A program made the translations under genes and the position numbers. Below, in pieces: positions 45,729 to 54,154 of a stretch of 64,000 nucleotides of DNA (position 1 is its first letter; every line of letters starts with the position of its first letter). The notes under the pieces are model-generated. The model was not told the DNA's origin and searched no databases. It saw only the letters and a program-made list of their open reading frames with translations. This DNA is from Actinomadura craniellae. GTDB lineage: Bacteria > Actinomycetota > Actinomycetes > Streptosporangiales > Streptosporangiaceae. Location of the stretch: NCBI RefSeq assembly GCF_003289645.1, contig NZ_QLYX01000024.1:29483-93482 (forward strand). The letters run 5' to 3'.

Positions 45729-45869
45729 CGGGGGGCTCCTCGGTGGAACGCGTCCGGCGAGCGGGGACGGCACCCGACCTTCGCCGGTACGGACGGAAAT
45801 GTGAATTCACCGGCGACAGCGGGTGACGCTCGGTACCCTCATAGTCATGCGGAACCTTCTAATTCACAA

Positions 45870-45899
45870 CCCCAACATTGAAACCTTTCCTTATTGGGG
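45870..45899. promoter_or_regulatory. Inverted repeat upstream of the XRE/DUF397 genes
   Basis: CCCCAA (45870-45875) and TTGGGG (45894-45899) in a markedly A+T-rich stretch, about 60 bp before the XRE start. Likely part of the promoter/operator region; autoregulation by the XRE protein is a guess. Confidence 0.35.
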
Positions 45900-45957
45900 G
45901 TCTATGTCTGATTTTCCGCAAAGCCCGTAGCGTTCGGTATCGACCTGGGAGTACGTC

Positions 45958-46806
45958 ATGACGGAACAGCGCCCCCGCCCGACGGTCCGCCGCCGCAGGC
46001 TCTCCCGCGAACTGCGCGCGCTACGAGAAGCGGCGGGCTTCACCGCGGAGCACGTGACTCGGGAACTGGAGTGGAGCAAGGGCAAGCTGTCACGGATCGA
46101 GAACAATGACTGGCGACGGCCGAGCGTTCAGGACATCAAGGTCCTGCTCGACCTCTACGGCATTGATGACCCCGAACAGCGTGCTGCGCTGTTGCAGCTC
46201 ACCCGCGACTCCCGGCAACGAGGGTGGTGGGCTGGCTACCAGGATGTCTTTCACAATCCCAGCTACACAGGCTTCGAGCAGGAGGCGTCTCGGCTCTTGA
46301 CCTACGAGCAGTCCGTAATCCCCGGACTGCTTCAGACTCCCGCCTATGCAGAGGCGCTCATCAGGGCTGGGCTCGTGCATGATCCAAATGAAGTGCGGCG
46401 CCGGCTGGCGCTTCGAATGGAACGACAGCGAGTGCTGGAGCACGCTGACCCACTGCATCTGTGGGCTGTGATCGACGAATCGGCCCTTCTCCGTCCGTTC
46501 GGCAGCTCGCAGGAGCGGAAGGACCAGTTGCAGCGACTCATCGACACCGAGGGCCTCAAACACGTCAACATTCAGCTGCTGCCTGTAGGGGCAGGGTTGC
46601 ATCCAGCGCTGTCCGGATCGTTTGTGATCTTGGAGTTTCCAGAAGACTCCAGCATTGTCTACATGGAGATGGGTCTGCAGGAGCTCTACCTGGAGACACC
46701 TGAGGAGGTGAACCGGCAGGCGCTCGTGTTCCGTCATCTCAACGCGATGGCTCTATCTCCCTCGGACACTGTTGATCGCATTTCGACGATGCTTCGCAAT
46801 CTATAG
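45958..46806 (+). CDS. XRE-type regulator with DUF5753 (Scr1-type antitoxin-like)
   Basis: 282 residues. N-terminal helix-turn-helix (LSRELRALREAAGFTAEHVTRELEWSKGKLSRIENNDWRRPS, 15-60), then DUF5753 with SRLLTYEQSVIPGLLQTPAYAEALIRAGL, QRVLEHADPLHLWAVIDESALLRPFG, ISVQLLPVGAGLHPALSGSFVILEF-like segments. These regulators pair with DUF397 proteins (as with the BldB/Scr1-type systems of Streptomyces) and influence development and antibiotic production. The base composition is clearly lower in G+C than the neighbours. Four DUF397 genes follow. Confidence 0.9.
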   Translation: MTEQRPRPTVRRRRLSRELRALREAAGFTAEHVTRELEWSKGKLSRIENNDWRRPSVQDIKVLLDLYGIDDPEQRAALLQLTRDSRQRGWWAGYQDVFHNPSYTGFEQEASRLLTYEQSVIPGLLQTPAYAEALIRAGLVHDPNEVRRRLALRMERQRVLEHADPLHLWAVIDESALLRPFGSSQERKDQLQRLIDTEGLKHVNIQLLPVGAGLHPALSGSFVILEFPEDSSIVYMEMGLQELYLETPEEVNRQALVFRHLNAMALSPSDTVDRISTMLRNL

Positions 46807-46814
46807 TAAGTGGC

Positions 46815-47027
46815 ATGAATCGCTCATCACTGTTCGAGAACGCCGCATGGCGTAAAAGCTCGCGTAGCCAAGCGCAGACCCAGAACTGCGTGGAACTTGC
46901 CCGGCTTGGCGAGGTGGTCGGGATCCGTGACTCCAAGAACCCGGACGGGCCACACTTGACCTTCGCTCCAACTGTGCTACGCGCCTTCGTCACGCAGGTG
47001 CGTGTTGGACACTATGACCTCAGGTGA
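46815..47027 (+). CDS. DUF397 protein, copy 1
   Basis: 70 residues with the DUF397 pattern: LFENAAWRKSSRSQAQTQNCVELARLGEVVGIRDSKNPDGPHLTF-P-LRAF. The family (including WhiJ-associated proteins) acts together with XRE/DUF5753 regulators, perhaps as toxin-like effectors. Eight bp after the XRE gene. Confidence 0.88.
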   Translation: MNRSSLFENAAWRKSSRSQAQTQNCVELARLGEVVGIRDSKNPDGPHLTFAPTVLRAFVTQVRVGHYDLR

Positions 47028-47031
47028 GCGC

Positions 47032-47244
47032 ATGAATCGGTCACCTTTGTTCGAGGGTGTTGTCTGGCGTAAGAGTTCCTACAGCCAAGGGTTGGGCCAA
47101 GACTGCGTGGAACTGGCTCGACTCGGTGGAGTGATCGGAATCCGTGACTCCAAGGATCCGAACGGACCTTGTTTGATCTTCACTCCAGCCGTGCTGCGGG
47201 CCTTCACCGCACAGGTACGTGCCGAGTACCGTGACCTGAGGTAA
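47032..47244 (+). CDS. DUF397 protein, copy 2
   Basis: 70 residues: MNRSPLFEGVVWRKSSYSQGLGQDCVELARLGGVIGIRDSKDPNGPCLIFTPAVLRAFTAQVRAEYRDLR. Same length and order of motifs as copy 1, with Cys for His in GPCLIF. ATG four bases after the copy 1 stop, with CAGGTGAG upstream; a possible earlier start at 47002 would overlap copy 1 and lacks support. Confidence 0.88.
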   Translation: MNRSPLFEGVVWRKSSYSQGLGQDCVELARLGGVIGIRDSKDPNGPCLIFTPAVLRAFTAQVRAEYRDLR

Positions 47245-47249
47245 GTCGC

Positions 47250-47471
47250 ATGAACCGCTCAGCACTTGTCGCAGGTGCCGCATGGCGTAGGAGTCGGCGA
47301 AGCCAGGGGCAGACCCAGAACTGCGTGGAGCTTGCCCGTATTGGAGAGGTGGTCGGTGTCCGGGACTCGAAGGACCCGGACGGTCCGCACTTGACCTTCA
47401 CCCCATCCACGCTGCGCGTCTTCGCCGCGCAGCTATGCGCCGGACACCATGACCTTCAGGTCAGCGTATGA
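47250..47471 (+). CDS. DUF397 protein, copy 3
   Basis: 73 residues: LVAGAAWRRSRRSQGQTQNCVELARIGEVVGVRDSKDPDGPHLTFTPSTLRVFAAQL. Three extra residues at the C-terminus (VSV) extend it into a 4-bp overlap (ATGA) with copy 4. Confidence 0.88.
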   Translation: MNRSALVAGAAWRRSRRSQGQTQNCVELARIGEVVGVRDSKDPDGPHLTFTPSTLRVFAAQLCAGHHDLQVSV

Positions 47472-47680
47472 ATCGCTCGCTTTCGTTCGAAGCCGCTGTG
47501 TGGCGCAGAAGCTGTCACAGTCAGGGGCAGAGCGATGATTGCGTAGAACTGGCCGACCTCGGTGCAGCGGTCGCCATTCGGGACTCCAAAGACCCGGATG
47601 GACCGCACCTGACCTTCACGCCTGCCGCCGTGCGCGCCTTCGCCACTCGAATACGTGCCGGGGAACACCTGCCGTCCTAA
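47468..47680 (+). CDS. DUF397 protein, copy 4
   Basis: 70 residues: LSFEAAVWRRSCHSQGQSDDCVELADLGAAVAIRDSKDPDGPHLTFTPAAVRAFATRI. The most diverged copy. Translationally coupled to copy 3 by ATGA. Confidence 0.86.
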   Translation: MNRSLSFEAAVWRRSCHSQGQSDDCVELADLGAAVAIRDSKDPDGPHLTFTPAAVRAFATRIRAGEHLPS

Positions 47681-47727
47681 CAGCCGACCGGGCACGTGGC
47701 CGTTACCGGTCCGTGGTGCGGTGATGC

Positions 47728-48087
47728 TCATGCCTGGGCGAGTCGTTCGGCGTGCCGGCCCTCGTCCTCCCCGACGGGGCCGGGCGCCGCGCCGCGGAAC
47801 CGCCAGCGTGTGGTGGCGCCGTCCGGGCCGTCGAGGCGGCCCCGGGACAGGGCGGCCTCGATCCGGTCGCGGACTTCCGTCTCGTCCGCGGGTTCGGCCG
47901 CGAACAGTATCCGCAGCCGCACCTCGTCGCCGGAACGTTCGGCGGCGGTGTGGTGGGCCGCCAGCGGGCACGGCGGTTCGTGCTTCCAGTGCCCGCACAG
48001 TGCGACCGTGACGGCCGCGCCCGGCGCCCGCAGATCATCGTCGGCCCGCATGAGCACGACCGCGTCATGGGCGAATACCTGGCGCAT
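47728..48087 (-). CDS. Hypothetical protein, 119 residues
   Basis: MRQVFAHDAVVLMRADDDLRAPGAAVTVALCGHWKHEPPCPLAAHHTAAERSGDEVRLRILFAAEPADETEVRDRIEAALSRG. Soluble α/β-type protein; the CGHW...CPLAAHH cluster of Cys and His could bind a metal. I recognise no named family. The ATG at 48087 is used rather than the longer frame, which begins inside the hairpin at 48147-48198. Confidence 0.65.
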   Translation of the reverse strand: MRQVFAHDAVVLMRADDDLRAPGAAVTVALCGHWKHEPPCPLAAHHTAAERSGDEVRLRILFAAEPADETEVRDRIEAALSRGRLDGPDGATTRWRFRGAAPGPVGEDEGRHAERLAQA

Positions 48088-48146
48088 TCGCCCAGTGTGC
48101 CCCCGGCCACCGCCGCAGGCCACCCGTACGGCTCGAACCCCGACAG

Positions 48147-48198
48147 GTGATCGTTGAGGATAGGTGGGGTCATGGCACCACCTATCCTCAACGATCAC
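48147..48198. terminator. Long perfect hairpin between parC and the preceding gene
   Basis: A 21-bp perfect inverted repeat: arms 48147-48167 (GTGATCGTTGAGGATAGGTGG) and 48178-48198, loop of 10 nt. It lies 13 bp beyond the parC stop on the minus strand and upstream of the 119-residue gene on the same strand, so it can end parC transcription. Its outer GTGATC...GATCAC resembles, but is not, the palindromic repeat family. Confidence 0.6.
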
Positions 48199-48211
48199 GT
48201 CTGGTCGCGGG

Positions 48212-50680
48212 TCAGCTCGGCGGGGCCGAGCCGAGGGGGCCGCCGAGGGCGGCGATGGGGGTGGGGAGGCGTTCGCCGGAGCCGTCGCGGCGGCCGAGTT
48301 CCGCCGGGAGCGGGACCGGCTTGCCCGCGGGGGAGACGGCGCGGGCCGGGGCGGGGCCCGCCCAGGCCAGGAGCAGGGAGTCCTCGCCCTTGAGGAAGCG
48401 GTGGGCGCGGACGCCGCCGGTGGCGCGGCCCTTGGCGGGGAAGTCGGCGTAGTCGGCGACCTTGATGCCGCCGGCCTCCATGCCCTCCAGGGCCTCGGCC
48501 GCGCCGGAGATGGTGATCACCACCGAGGGGCGGGACGGGTCGATCGCGCCGAACCACACCACCCGCGCGCCGTCGGCCAGCCGGATGCCGGCCATGCCGC
48601 CCGCGGGGCGGCCCTGCGGGCGGACGATCGACGCCGCGAAGCGCAGCAGCTGCGCGTCGTCGGTGATGAAGACCAGGTCCTGGTCCTCGGAGTCGAGCTG
48701 CACCGCGCCGACGACGGAGTCGCCGTCCTTGAGGCCGATCACCTCGAACTCGTCCCGGTTGGGCGGGTAGTCGGGCACCACCCGCTTCACCACCCCCTGG
48801 GCGGTGCCGAGCGCCAGGCCGGGCCCGGAGTCGTCGATGGAGCCCAGCCCCACCACCCGCTCGCCGGCGTCCAGCTCGATGAACTCGCTGACCGGCGCGC
48901 CGCCCGCCAGCGACGGCGGGGCGGCCCCGGGCGGCAGCCGCGGCAGGTCGATGACGTCCATCCGGAGCATCCGGCCGGCCGAGGTGACGACGCCGACCTG
49001 GCCCCGGGCGGTGGCGGGCACCACCGACACCAGGATGTCGTGCGGCGACCGGTCGCCCTCGGCGGGCAGCGGGTCGCGGGAGCCGGTGCGGGCCAGCAGG
49101 CCGGTCGAGGACAGCAGCACCAGGCAGGGGTCGTCGGGGACCTGGAGCGGCACCGCCGCGGTCTTGGTCTCGCCGGACGCCTCCAGCAGCACGGTGCGGC
49201 GCGGCGTGCCGTACTCCTTGGCGACCGCGGCCAGCTCCTTCGACACCACCTTGCGGAGCTTGGTCTCCGACTCCAGGATCGCGGTCAGCTCGGCGATCTC
49301 CCTGGTCAGGGTCTCCTGCTCCTTCTCCAGCTCCAGCTTGTCGAACCGGGTGAGCCGGCGCAGCGGGGTGTCGAGGATGTACTGCGCCTGGATCTCCGAC
49401 AGCTCGAAGATCTGCATCAGCCGCTGCTTGGCCTGCGCCGAGTCGTCGCTGTCGCGGATGATCCGGATGACCTCGTCGATGTTGAGCAGCGCCACCAGCA
49501 GGCCGTCCACCAGGTGCAGCCGCTCCTCGCGCCGGCGCCGCCGGTAGGCGCTGCGCCGCCGGACGACCTCGATCCGGTGGTCGACGTACACCTGGAGCAG
49601 CTCGCGCAGGCCCAGCGTGCGGGGCTGCCCGTCCACCAGCGCCACGTTGTTGATGCCGAAGGTCTCCTCCATCGGCGTGAGCCGGTAGAGCTCCTCCAGC
49701 ACCGCCTCGGGGTGGAACCCGTTCTTGATCTCGATGACCAGCCGCAGCCCGGTGTTCCGGTCGGTGAGGTCCTTGAGGTCGGAGATGCCCAGCAGCTTCT
49801 TGGCGGTGACCAGGTCCTTGATCTTGGCGACCACCCGCTCCGGGCCGACCCCGTACGGCAGCTCGGTGACCACCAGGCCCTTGCGCCGGGGGGTGACGTC
49901 CTCGACCTGCACGGTGGCCCGGGTGCGGAAGGTGCCCCGGCCCCTGGCGTAGGCGTCGCGGACGCCGTCCAGCCCGACGATCTTGCCGCCGGTGGGCAGG
50001 TCGGGCCCGGGCACGAAGCGCATCAGGTCGTCGAGCGTGGCGTCCGGCCGGTCGATCAGGTGCCGGGCGGCGGCGACGACCTCGCCGAGGTTGTGCGGCG
50101 CCATGTTGGTGGCCATGCCGACCGCGATGCCGGACGCCCCGTTGACCAGCAGATTCGGGAACGCGGCGGGCAGGACCTCGGGTTCGGTCTCCTGCCCGTC
50201 GTAGTTGGGCCGGAAGTCGACGGTCTCCTCGTCGATCGAGGTGACCATCAGTAGCGCCTCGCGGGACATCCGGGCCTCGGTGTACCGCATGGCGGCCGGC
50301 ATGTCGTCGCCGCCCAGCGAGCCGAAGTTGCCGTGCCCGTCGATCAGCGGCAGCCGCATCGCCCACGGCTGCGCCTGCCGCACCATCGCGTCGTAGATGG
50401 ACGCGTCACCGTGCGGGTGCAGCTTGCCCATCACCTCGCCGACCACCCGGGCGCACTTGACGTGCCCGCGGTCGGGCCGCAGCCCCATCTCGTTCATCGA
50501 GTACAGGATGCGCCGCTGCACGGGCTTGAGCCCGTCCCGGGCGTCGGGCAGCGCCCGCTGGTAGATGACCGAGTAGGCGTACTCCAGGAAGCTGCCCCGC
50601 ATCTCCTCGGAGACGTCGATGTCGACGATGTTCTCCTCGAAGTCGGGCGGGGGCGGGGTCTGCGATCGACGGCGTGCCAT
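48212..50680 (-). CDS. parC: DNA topoisomerase IV subunit A (ParC-type GyrA paralogue)
   Basis: 822 residues. Winged-helix/tower breakage-reunion domain with [23 protein letters not shown] (88-106) and catalytic Tyr133 in [10 protein letters not shown]; the coiled coil ([38 protein letters not shown]) follows. The C-terminal β-propeller (about 500-815) lacks a recognisable GyrA box (QRRGGKG), consistent with decatenating topoisomerase IV rather than gyrase. Acts with ParE (14.9 kb). Start at ATG 50680 ([20 protein letters not shown]); two other Met codons lie just upstream. Confidence 0.9.
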   Translation of the reverse strand: MARRRSQTPPPPDFEENIVDIDVSEEMRGSFLEYAYSVIYQRALPDARDGLKPVQRRILYSMNEMGLRPDRGHVKCARVVGEVMGKLHPHGDASIYDAMVRQAQPWAMRLPLIDGHGNFGSLGGDDMPAAMRYTEARMSREALLMVTSIDEETVDFRPNYDGQETEPEVLPAAFPNLLVNGASGIAVGMATNMAPHNLGEVVAAARHLIDRPDATLDDLMRFVPGPDLPTGGKIVGLDGVRDAYARGRGTFRTRATVQVEDVTPRRKGLVVTELPYGVGPERVVAKIKDLVTAKKLLGISDLKDLTDRNTGLRLVIEIKNGFHPEAVLEELYRLTPMEETFGINNVALVDGQPRTLGLRELLQVYVDHRIEVVRRRSAYRRRRREERLHLVDGLLVALLNIDEVIRIIRDSDDSAQAKQRLMQIFELSEIQAQYILDTPLRRLTRFDKLELEKEQETLTREIAELTAILESETKLRKVVSKELAAVAKEYGTPRRTVLLEASGETKTAAVPLQVPDDPCLVLLSSTGLLARTGSRDPLPAEGDRSPHDILVSVVPATARGQVGVVTSAGRMLRMDVIDLPRLPPGAAPPSLAGGAPVSEFIELDAGERVVGLGSIDDSGPGLALGTAQGVVKRVVPDYPPNRDEFEVIGLKDGDSVVGAVQLDSEDQDLVFITDDAQLLRFAASIVRPQGRPAGGMAGIRLADGARVVWFGAIDPSRPSVVITISGAAEALEGMEAGGIKVADYADFPAKGRATGGVRAHRFLKGEDSLLLAWAGPAPARAVSPAGKPVPLPAELGRRDGSGERLPTPIAALGGPLGSAPPS

Positions 50681-50711
50681 GGTTGCCATTGTCGCCGATC
50701 GAGGAGCCCCC

Positions 50712-51893
50712 ATGAGCAAGCCCGCCGACTTCCAGAACGAGATCTACCTGAACGGCCTGGCGGATCAGCGCCCCCCGCTGCCCACCGACCTGACCGCGCT
50801 GGAGGAACTGGCCGCCGCCCGGCTGTCGGCCCGGGCGTTCGGGTACGTCGCCGGCTCGGCGGGCACCGAGGCCACCGCGCGGGCCAACCGGGCGGCGTTC
50901 GACCGGTGGCGGATCGTCCCGCGGATGCTCCGGGACGTGTCCTCGTGCGACCTGGCGGTGGACGTCCTGGGCACGGCCCTGCCCGCGCCGGTCCTGCTCG
51001 GCCCGATCGGGGTGCTGTCGATCCTGCACCCGGAGGGCGAGCTCGCGGTGGCCCGGGCCGCGGCGGCGCTGGGCGTGCCGATGGTGCTGAGCTCGGCCGC
51101 CTCCCACGACATGGAGGCGGTGGCCGCGGCGAGCGGCGCCGGCCCGCGCTGGTTCCAGCTCTACTGGTCCAAGGACCGCGATCTGGCGGCGAGCTTCCTG
51201 GAGCGGGCGAAGAAGGCCGGGTACACCGCGCTGGTGGTCACCCTCGACACGTTCACCATGGCCTGGCGGCCGCGCGACCTGGACGGCGCGTACCTGCCGT
51301 TCCTGCGCGGGATCGGCACCGCCAACTACTTCTCCGACCCGGTCTTCCAGCGGGCGATCGGCGGCCCCGTCACCCCCGACAACCAGGGCATGGCGGTCCT
51401 GCACTGGGTGGCGAACTTCGGTAACCCCGCGTTGACCTGGGACGATCTGACCTTCCTGCGGGAGCACTGGGACGGCCCGATCGCGCTCAAGGGCATCCTG
51501 CACCCCGACGACGCCCGCCGCGCGGCCGACGCGGGGATGGACGGCGTGGTCGTCTCCAACCACGGCGGCCGCCAGGTGGACGGCTCGGTGGGGGCGCTGG
51601 ACGCGCTGCCCGGCGTGGTGGAGGCGGTGGGCGACCGGCTCACCGTGCTCTTCGACAGCGGGGTGCGGACGGGCGCCGACGTGGTGAAGGCGCTGGCGCT
51701 GGGCGCCCGCGCGGTGCTGCTGGCCCGCCCGTACGCGTACGGGCTGGCGCTCGGCGGCGAGGCGGGCGTCCGGCACGTGCTGCGCTGCCTCATGGCCGAA
51801 CTCCAGCTCACCCTCACCCTGGCCGGCCTGGCCGGCCCCGGCGAGGCCGGCCAGGAGGTCCTGACCCCGGCGCCCTGGGCACCCGCACACTGA
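50712..51893 (+). CDS. Lactate 2-monooxygenase-like FMN α-hydroxy-acid oxidase
   Basis: 393 residues. TIM-barrel FMN enzyme: FGYVAGSAGTEATARANRAAFDRWRIVPRML (N-terminal), PVLLGPIGVLSILHPEGELAVARAAAALGVPMVLSSAAS, WFQLYWSKDRDLAASFLERAKKAGYTALVVTLD, GVVVSNHGGRQVDGSVGALDALP (catalytic His in SNHGGRQ) and FDSGVRTGADVVKALALGARAVLLARPYAYGLALGG. Length and the extended middle loop (FTMAWRPRDLDGAYLPFLRGIGTANYFSDPVFQ) fit lactate 2-monooxygenase-type proteins. Divergent from parC; ATG 31 bp from its start, GAGGAG upstream. Confidence 0.88.
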   Translation: MSKPADFQNEIYLNGLADQRPPLPTDLTALEELAAARLSARAFGYVAGSAGTEATARANRAAFDRWRIVPRMLRDVSSCDLAVDVLGTALPAPVLLGPIGVLSILHPEGELAVARAAAALGVPMVLSSAASHDMEAVAAASGAGPRWFQLYWSKDRDLAASFLERAKKAGYTALVVTLDTFTMAWRPRDLDGAYLPFLRGIGTANYFSDPVFQRAIGGPVTPDNQGMAVLHWVANFGNPALTWDDLTFLREHWDGPIALKGILHPDDARRAADAGMDGVVVSNHGGRQVDGSVGALDALPGVVEAVGDRLTVLFDSGVRTGADVVKALALGARAVLLARPYAYGLALGGEAGVRHVLRCLMAELQLTLTLAGLAGPGEAGQEVLTPAPWAPAH

Positions 51894-51935
51894 CGGGGGC
51901 CGTTCGCTGGTCCGCCCCCGCTTCGCCTGGTGCCT

Positions 51936-51963
51936 CTGGTAGGACGGTCCCGCCAGTTCCCGA
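51936..51963 (+). repeat. Duplicated leader element, copy 1
   Basis: 28 bp starting TCTGGTAGGAC and ending CCGCCAGTTCCGA. It matches 53121-53150 except for two single-base gaps. Each copy precedes a STM4015-like gene (copies A and B). TAGGAC resembles an actinomycete -10 hexamer, but no -35 is evident, so it may be a promoter or leader element carried along in the duplication. Confidence 0.55.
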
Positions 51964-52003
51964 TCACCGGCTCCTCGCCGGTCCCGCGAGAAAGCAGAGC
52001 GCA

Positions 52004-52078
52004 GTGACCTTCCGCCTGCCCCCCGGCTCCCGGTTCGTTCCTCCGGTCACCGACCCGTCCGCGGCGGTGACCGGATGA
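52004..52078 (+). CDS. Possible 24-residue coupled upstream peptide ORF
   Basis: GTG-started frame VTFRLPPGSRFVPPVTDPSAAVTG whose TGA overlaps the start of STM4015-like copy A (ATGA). The upstream ribosome-binding sequence is weak (GAGAAAG). Such an ORF may merely couple translation of the next gene, or it could be a precursor peptide for the modification enzymes downstream. No homology seen; the ORF could also be chance. Confidence 0.3.
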   Translation: MTFRLPPGSRFVPPVTDPSAAVTG

Positions 52079-53031
52079 ACGACCTCGGCGCGTGCATGAC
52101 ACTGCCCTGGCGTCTCTTCCCGCCGCTGGGCGAGGAGGGGCCGGACGACCCGGCACCGTCCGACGCGGGCACCGTGGCGTGGCGGCTGCACTACAACAGC
52201 CTCCTCTACTCCGTCAAAGAGGACGGCTACGACGCGTACCTCGCCCGGTTCATGGAGTCGGTCGACACCACCCGGGTGCGGGAACTGGTCTTCGGCTGCT
52301 GCGGGGAGCCGTCTTACACCGGCCCCGACGAGGCCGTCGAACTGCTGATCAAGGAGGCAGCCCGGTTTCCGGCGCTGCGGGCGGTCGCGTTCGGCGACAT
52401 CTCCTATGAGGACGCGGAGCTGTCCTGGACCTCGCTGTGCGACGTGACGCCCCTGCTGCGGGCGTTCCCGGCCCTGGAGGTGCTGGAGGTGCGCGGCGGC
52501 GACGACCTGGCGCTGGGGCCGGTGCGGCACGAGTCGCTGCAGGCGCTGCGGATCGAGACGGGCGGGTTGCCCGGCGAGGTCGTGCGGACGGTGGGGGACT
52601 GCGACCTGCCGGCGCTGGAGCACCTGGAGCTGTGGCTGGGCGTGGCGGAGTACGGCGGCGACGCCACCGTGGCCGACCTGGCGCCGATCCTGTCGGGCGA
52701 GCGGTTGCCGGCGCTGCGGTACCTGGGGCTGCGGAACGGCGAGATCCAGGACGAGGTCGCCGCCGCCGTGGCCGCCGCCCCGGTGGTGGCCCGGCTGGAG
52801 ACGCTGAGCCTGGGGCTGGGCGTGCTGACCGACGAGGGCGCGGAGGCGCTGCTGTCGGGCCAGCCGCTCACCCACCTCAAGAAGCTCGACCTGCACCACC
52901 ACTTCATCGGCGAGGAGATGATGCAACGGCTGCGCGCCGCGCTGCCCGGCGTCGAGGTGGACCTCTCCGGCCGGGAGGAGCCGGACCCCGGCGACGAGTG
53001 GTGGTCGCCCTACGTGGCCGCCGCCGAGTGA
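52075..53031 (+). CDS. STM4015-like LRR-type protein, copy A
   Basis: 318 residues. N-terminal module with VAWRLHYNSLLYS and SVDTTRVRELVFGCCG, then leucine-rich-repeat-like β-α units: FPALEVLEVRGGDDLALGPVRHESLQALRIETGGL, LPALEHLELWLGVAEYGGDATVADLAPILSGERLPALRYLGL, IQDEVAAAVAAAPVVARLETLSL, LTDEGAEALLSGQPLTHLKKLDLHHHF. Ends SPYVAAAE. Cytosolic; no signal peptide. The family is known to me only as Salmonella STM4015-type proteins of unknown function; LRR folds usually bind proteins or peptides. Start ATG at 52075 overlaps the small upstream ORF; an internal ATG eight codons later is possible. First of seven tandem copies. Confidence 0.82.
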   Translation: MNDLGACMTLPWRLFPPLGEEGPDDPAPSDAGTVAWRLHYNSLLYSVKEDGYDAYLARFMESVDTTRVRELVFGCCGEPSYTGPDEAVELLIKEAARFPALRAVAFGDISYEDAELSWTSLCDVTPLLRAFPALEVLEVRGGDDLALGPVRHESLQALRIETGGLPGEVVRTVGDCDLPALEHLELWLGVAEYGGDATVADLAPILSGERLPALRYLGLRNGEIQDEVAAAVAAAPVVARLETLSLGLGVLTDEGAEALLSGQPLTHLKKLDLHHHFIGEEMMQRLRAALPGVEVDLSGREEPDPGDEWWSPYVAAAE

Positions 53032-53120
53032 GCGGGCCCGGCCGCCGGAACCTCCCATGAGTGCACCCCCGGCGGAGTTCACCGGAGTTTTCTGGGGTTT
53101 CCCGAGGATTGTCGCTCTGC

Positions 53121-53150
53121 TCTGGTAGGACAGGTCCCGCCAGTTTCCGA
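53121..53150 (+). repeat. Duplicated leader element, copy 2
   Basis: 30 bp starting TCTGGTAGGACAGG and ending CAGTTTCCGA, aligned to 51936-51963 with two one-base insertions and otherwise identical. Precedes copy B by 14 bp to its ATG. Confidence 0.55.
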
Positions 53151-53164
53151 AGCGGGGAGACCAC

Positions 53165-54088
53165 ATGTCCTTGTCCGAGCACTGCGCCGAGTTCGCCGGG
53201 CTGCGGGTCGTCGACTTCACCGACGAGACGCCCGGGCCGGACCTGCCCCCCGCGGCGTCGGTGGCCTGGCGGATCCGGGTGGGCTGGAACGAGTCGACGT
53301 CCCGGTACCTGGAGAAGTTCGAGCGCTTCCTGGAGCGGGTGGACGTCTCCCGGGTGAGCGCCCTGATCATCGGTTACTGCGGGGGCGGCTACGAGCTGGA
53401 CAAGCCGGTGGCGCGGCTCGCGGCGGCGGCCGACCGGTTCCCGGACCTGCGCGCGCTGTTCGTCGGGGAGATCCTGGCGGAGGAGGCCGAGATCTCCTGG
53501 ATCATGCAGACGGACGTCACCCCGCTCCTGGCCGCGTTCCCCTTGCTGGAGCGGTTCGAGGTGCGCGGCGGCTCCGAACTGGAGCTGAGCCCGGTCAAGA
53601 GCACCGCGCTGCGGGTGCTGCGGATGGAGACCGGTGGGCTGCCCCGCGAGGTGGTCCGGGCGGTGGGCGAGAGTGACCTGCCGAACCTGGAGCACCTGGA
53701 GCTGTGGCTGGGCGTGGCGGAGTACGGCGGCGACGCCACCGTCGCCGACCTGGCGCCGATCCTGGCCGGCGAGCGGCTGCCGTCCCTGCGCTACCTCGGG
53801 CTGGAGGACAGCGAGATCCAGGACGAGATCGCCACCGCCGTGGCCGGCGCCCCCGTGGTGGCCCGGCTGGAGACGCTCAGCCTGCCCATGGGCACCCTGG
53901 GCGACGAGGGCGCCGAGGCGCTGCTGTCGGGCCAGCCGCTCACCCACCTCAAGAAGCTCGACCTGAGCCACCACTTCCTGAGCGACGAGATGACCCAACG
54001 CATTCGCGCCGCGCTGCCCGGCGTCGAGATCGACCTGCGCGGGGCCCAGGTCGAGGACGAGTGGCGGTACGTCGCCGTCTCGGAGTGA
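53165..54088 (+). CDS. STM4015-like LRR-type protein, copy B
   Basis: 307 residues, same layout as copy A: VAWRIRVGWNESTS, ERVDVSRVSALIIGYCGGGYEL, FPLLERFEVRGGSELELSPVKSTALRVLRMETGGLPREVVRAV, LEHLELWLGVAEYGGDATVADLAPILAGERLPSLRYLGL, LGDEGAEALLSGQPLTHLKKLDLSHHFLS; C-terminus DEWRYVAVSE. ATG with GGGGAGACCAC upstream, 14 bp after leader copy 2. The N-terminal 30 residues (MSLSEHCAEFAGLRVVDFTDETPGPDLPPAAS) differ from copy A and resemble C and E. Confidence 0.82.
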   Translation: MSLSEHCAEFAGLRVVDFTDETPGPDLPPAASVAWRIRVGWNESTSRYLEKFERFLERVDVSRVSALIIGYCGGGYELDKPVARLAAAADRFPDLRALFVGEILAEEAEISWIMQTDVTPLLAAFPLLERFEVRGGSELELSPVKSTALRVLRMETGGLPREVVRAVGESDLPNLEHLELWLGVAEYGGDATVADLAPILAGERLPSLRYLGLEDSEIQDEIATAVAGAPVVARLETLSLPMGTLGDEGAEALLSGQPLTHLKKLDLSHHFLSDEMTQRIRAALPGVEIDLRGAQVEDEWRYVAVSE

Positions 54089-54154
54089 CCGGAGAACACC
54101 CGTACCGGGCGGGCCCGCGCCGCCGGCCCCGCCTCCCCCGAAGGGAACCCGAAC

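Noticed and set aside
53057..53128. 23-codon frame MSAPPAEFTGVFWGFPRIVA... between copies A and B, with ATGA-type overlap to an even smaller frame.
   Set aside because: No ribosome-binding site, the stop lies in the duplicated leader element, and nothing downstream is coupled to it. Unlike the ORFs at 52004 and 57147 it does not abut a paralogue's start.
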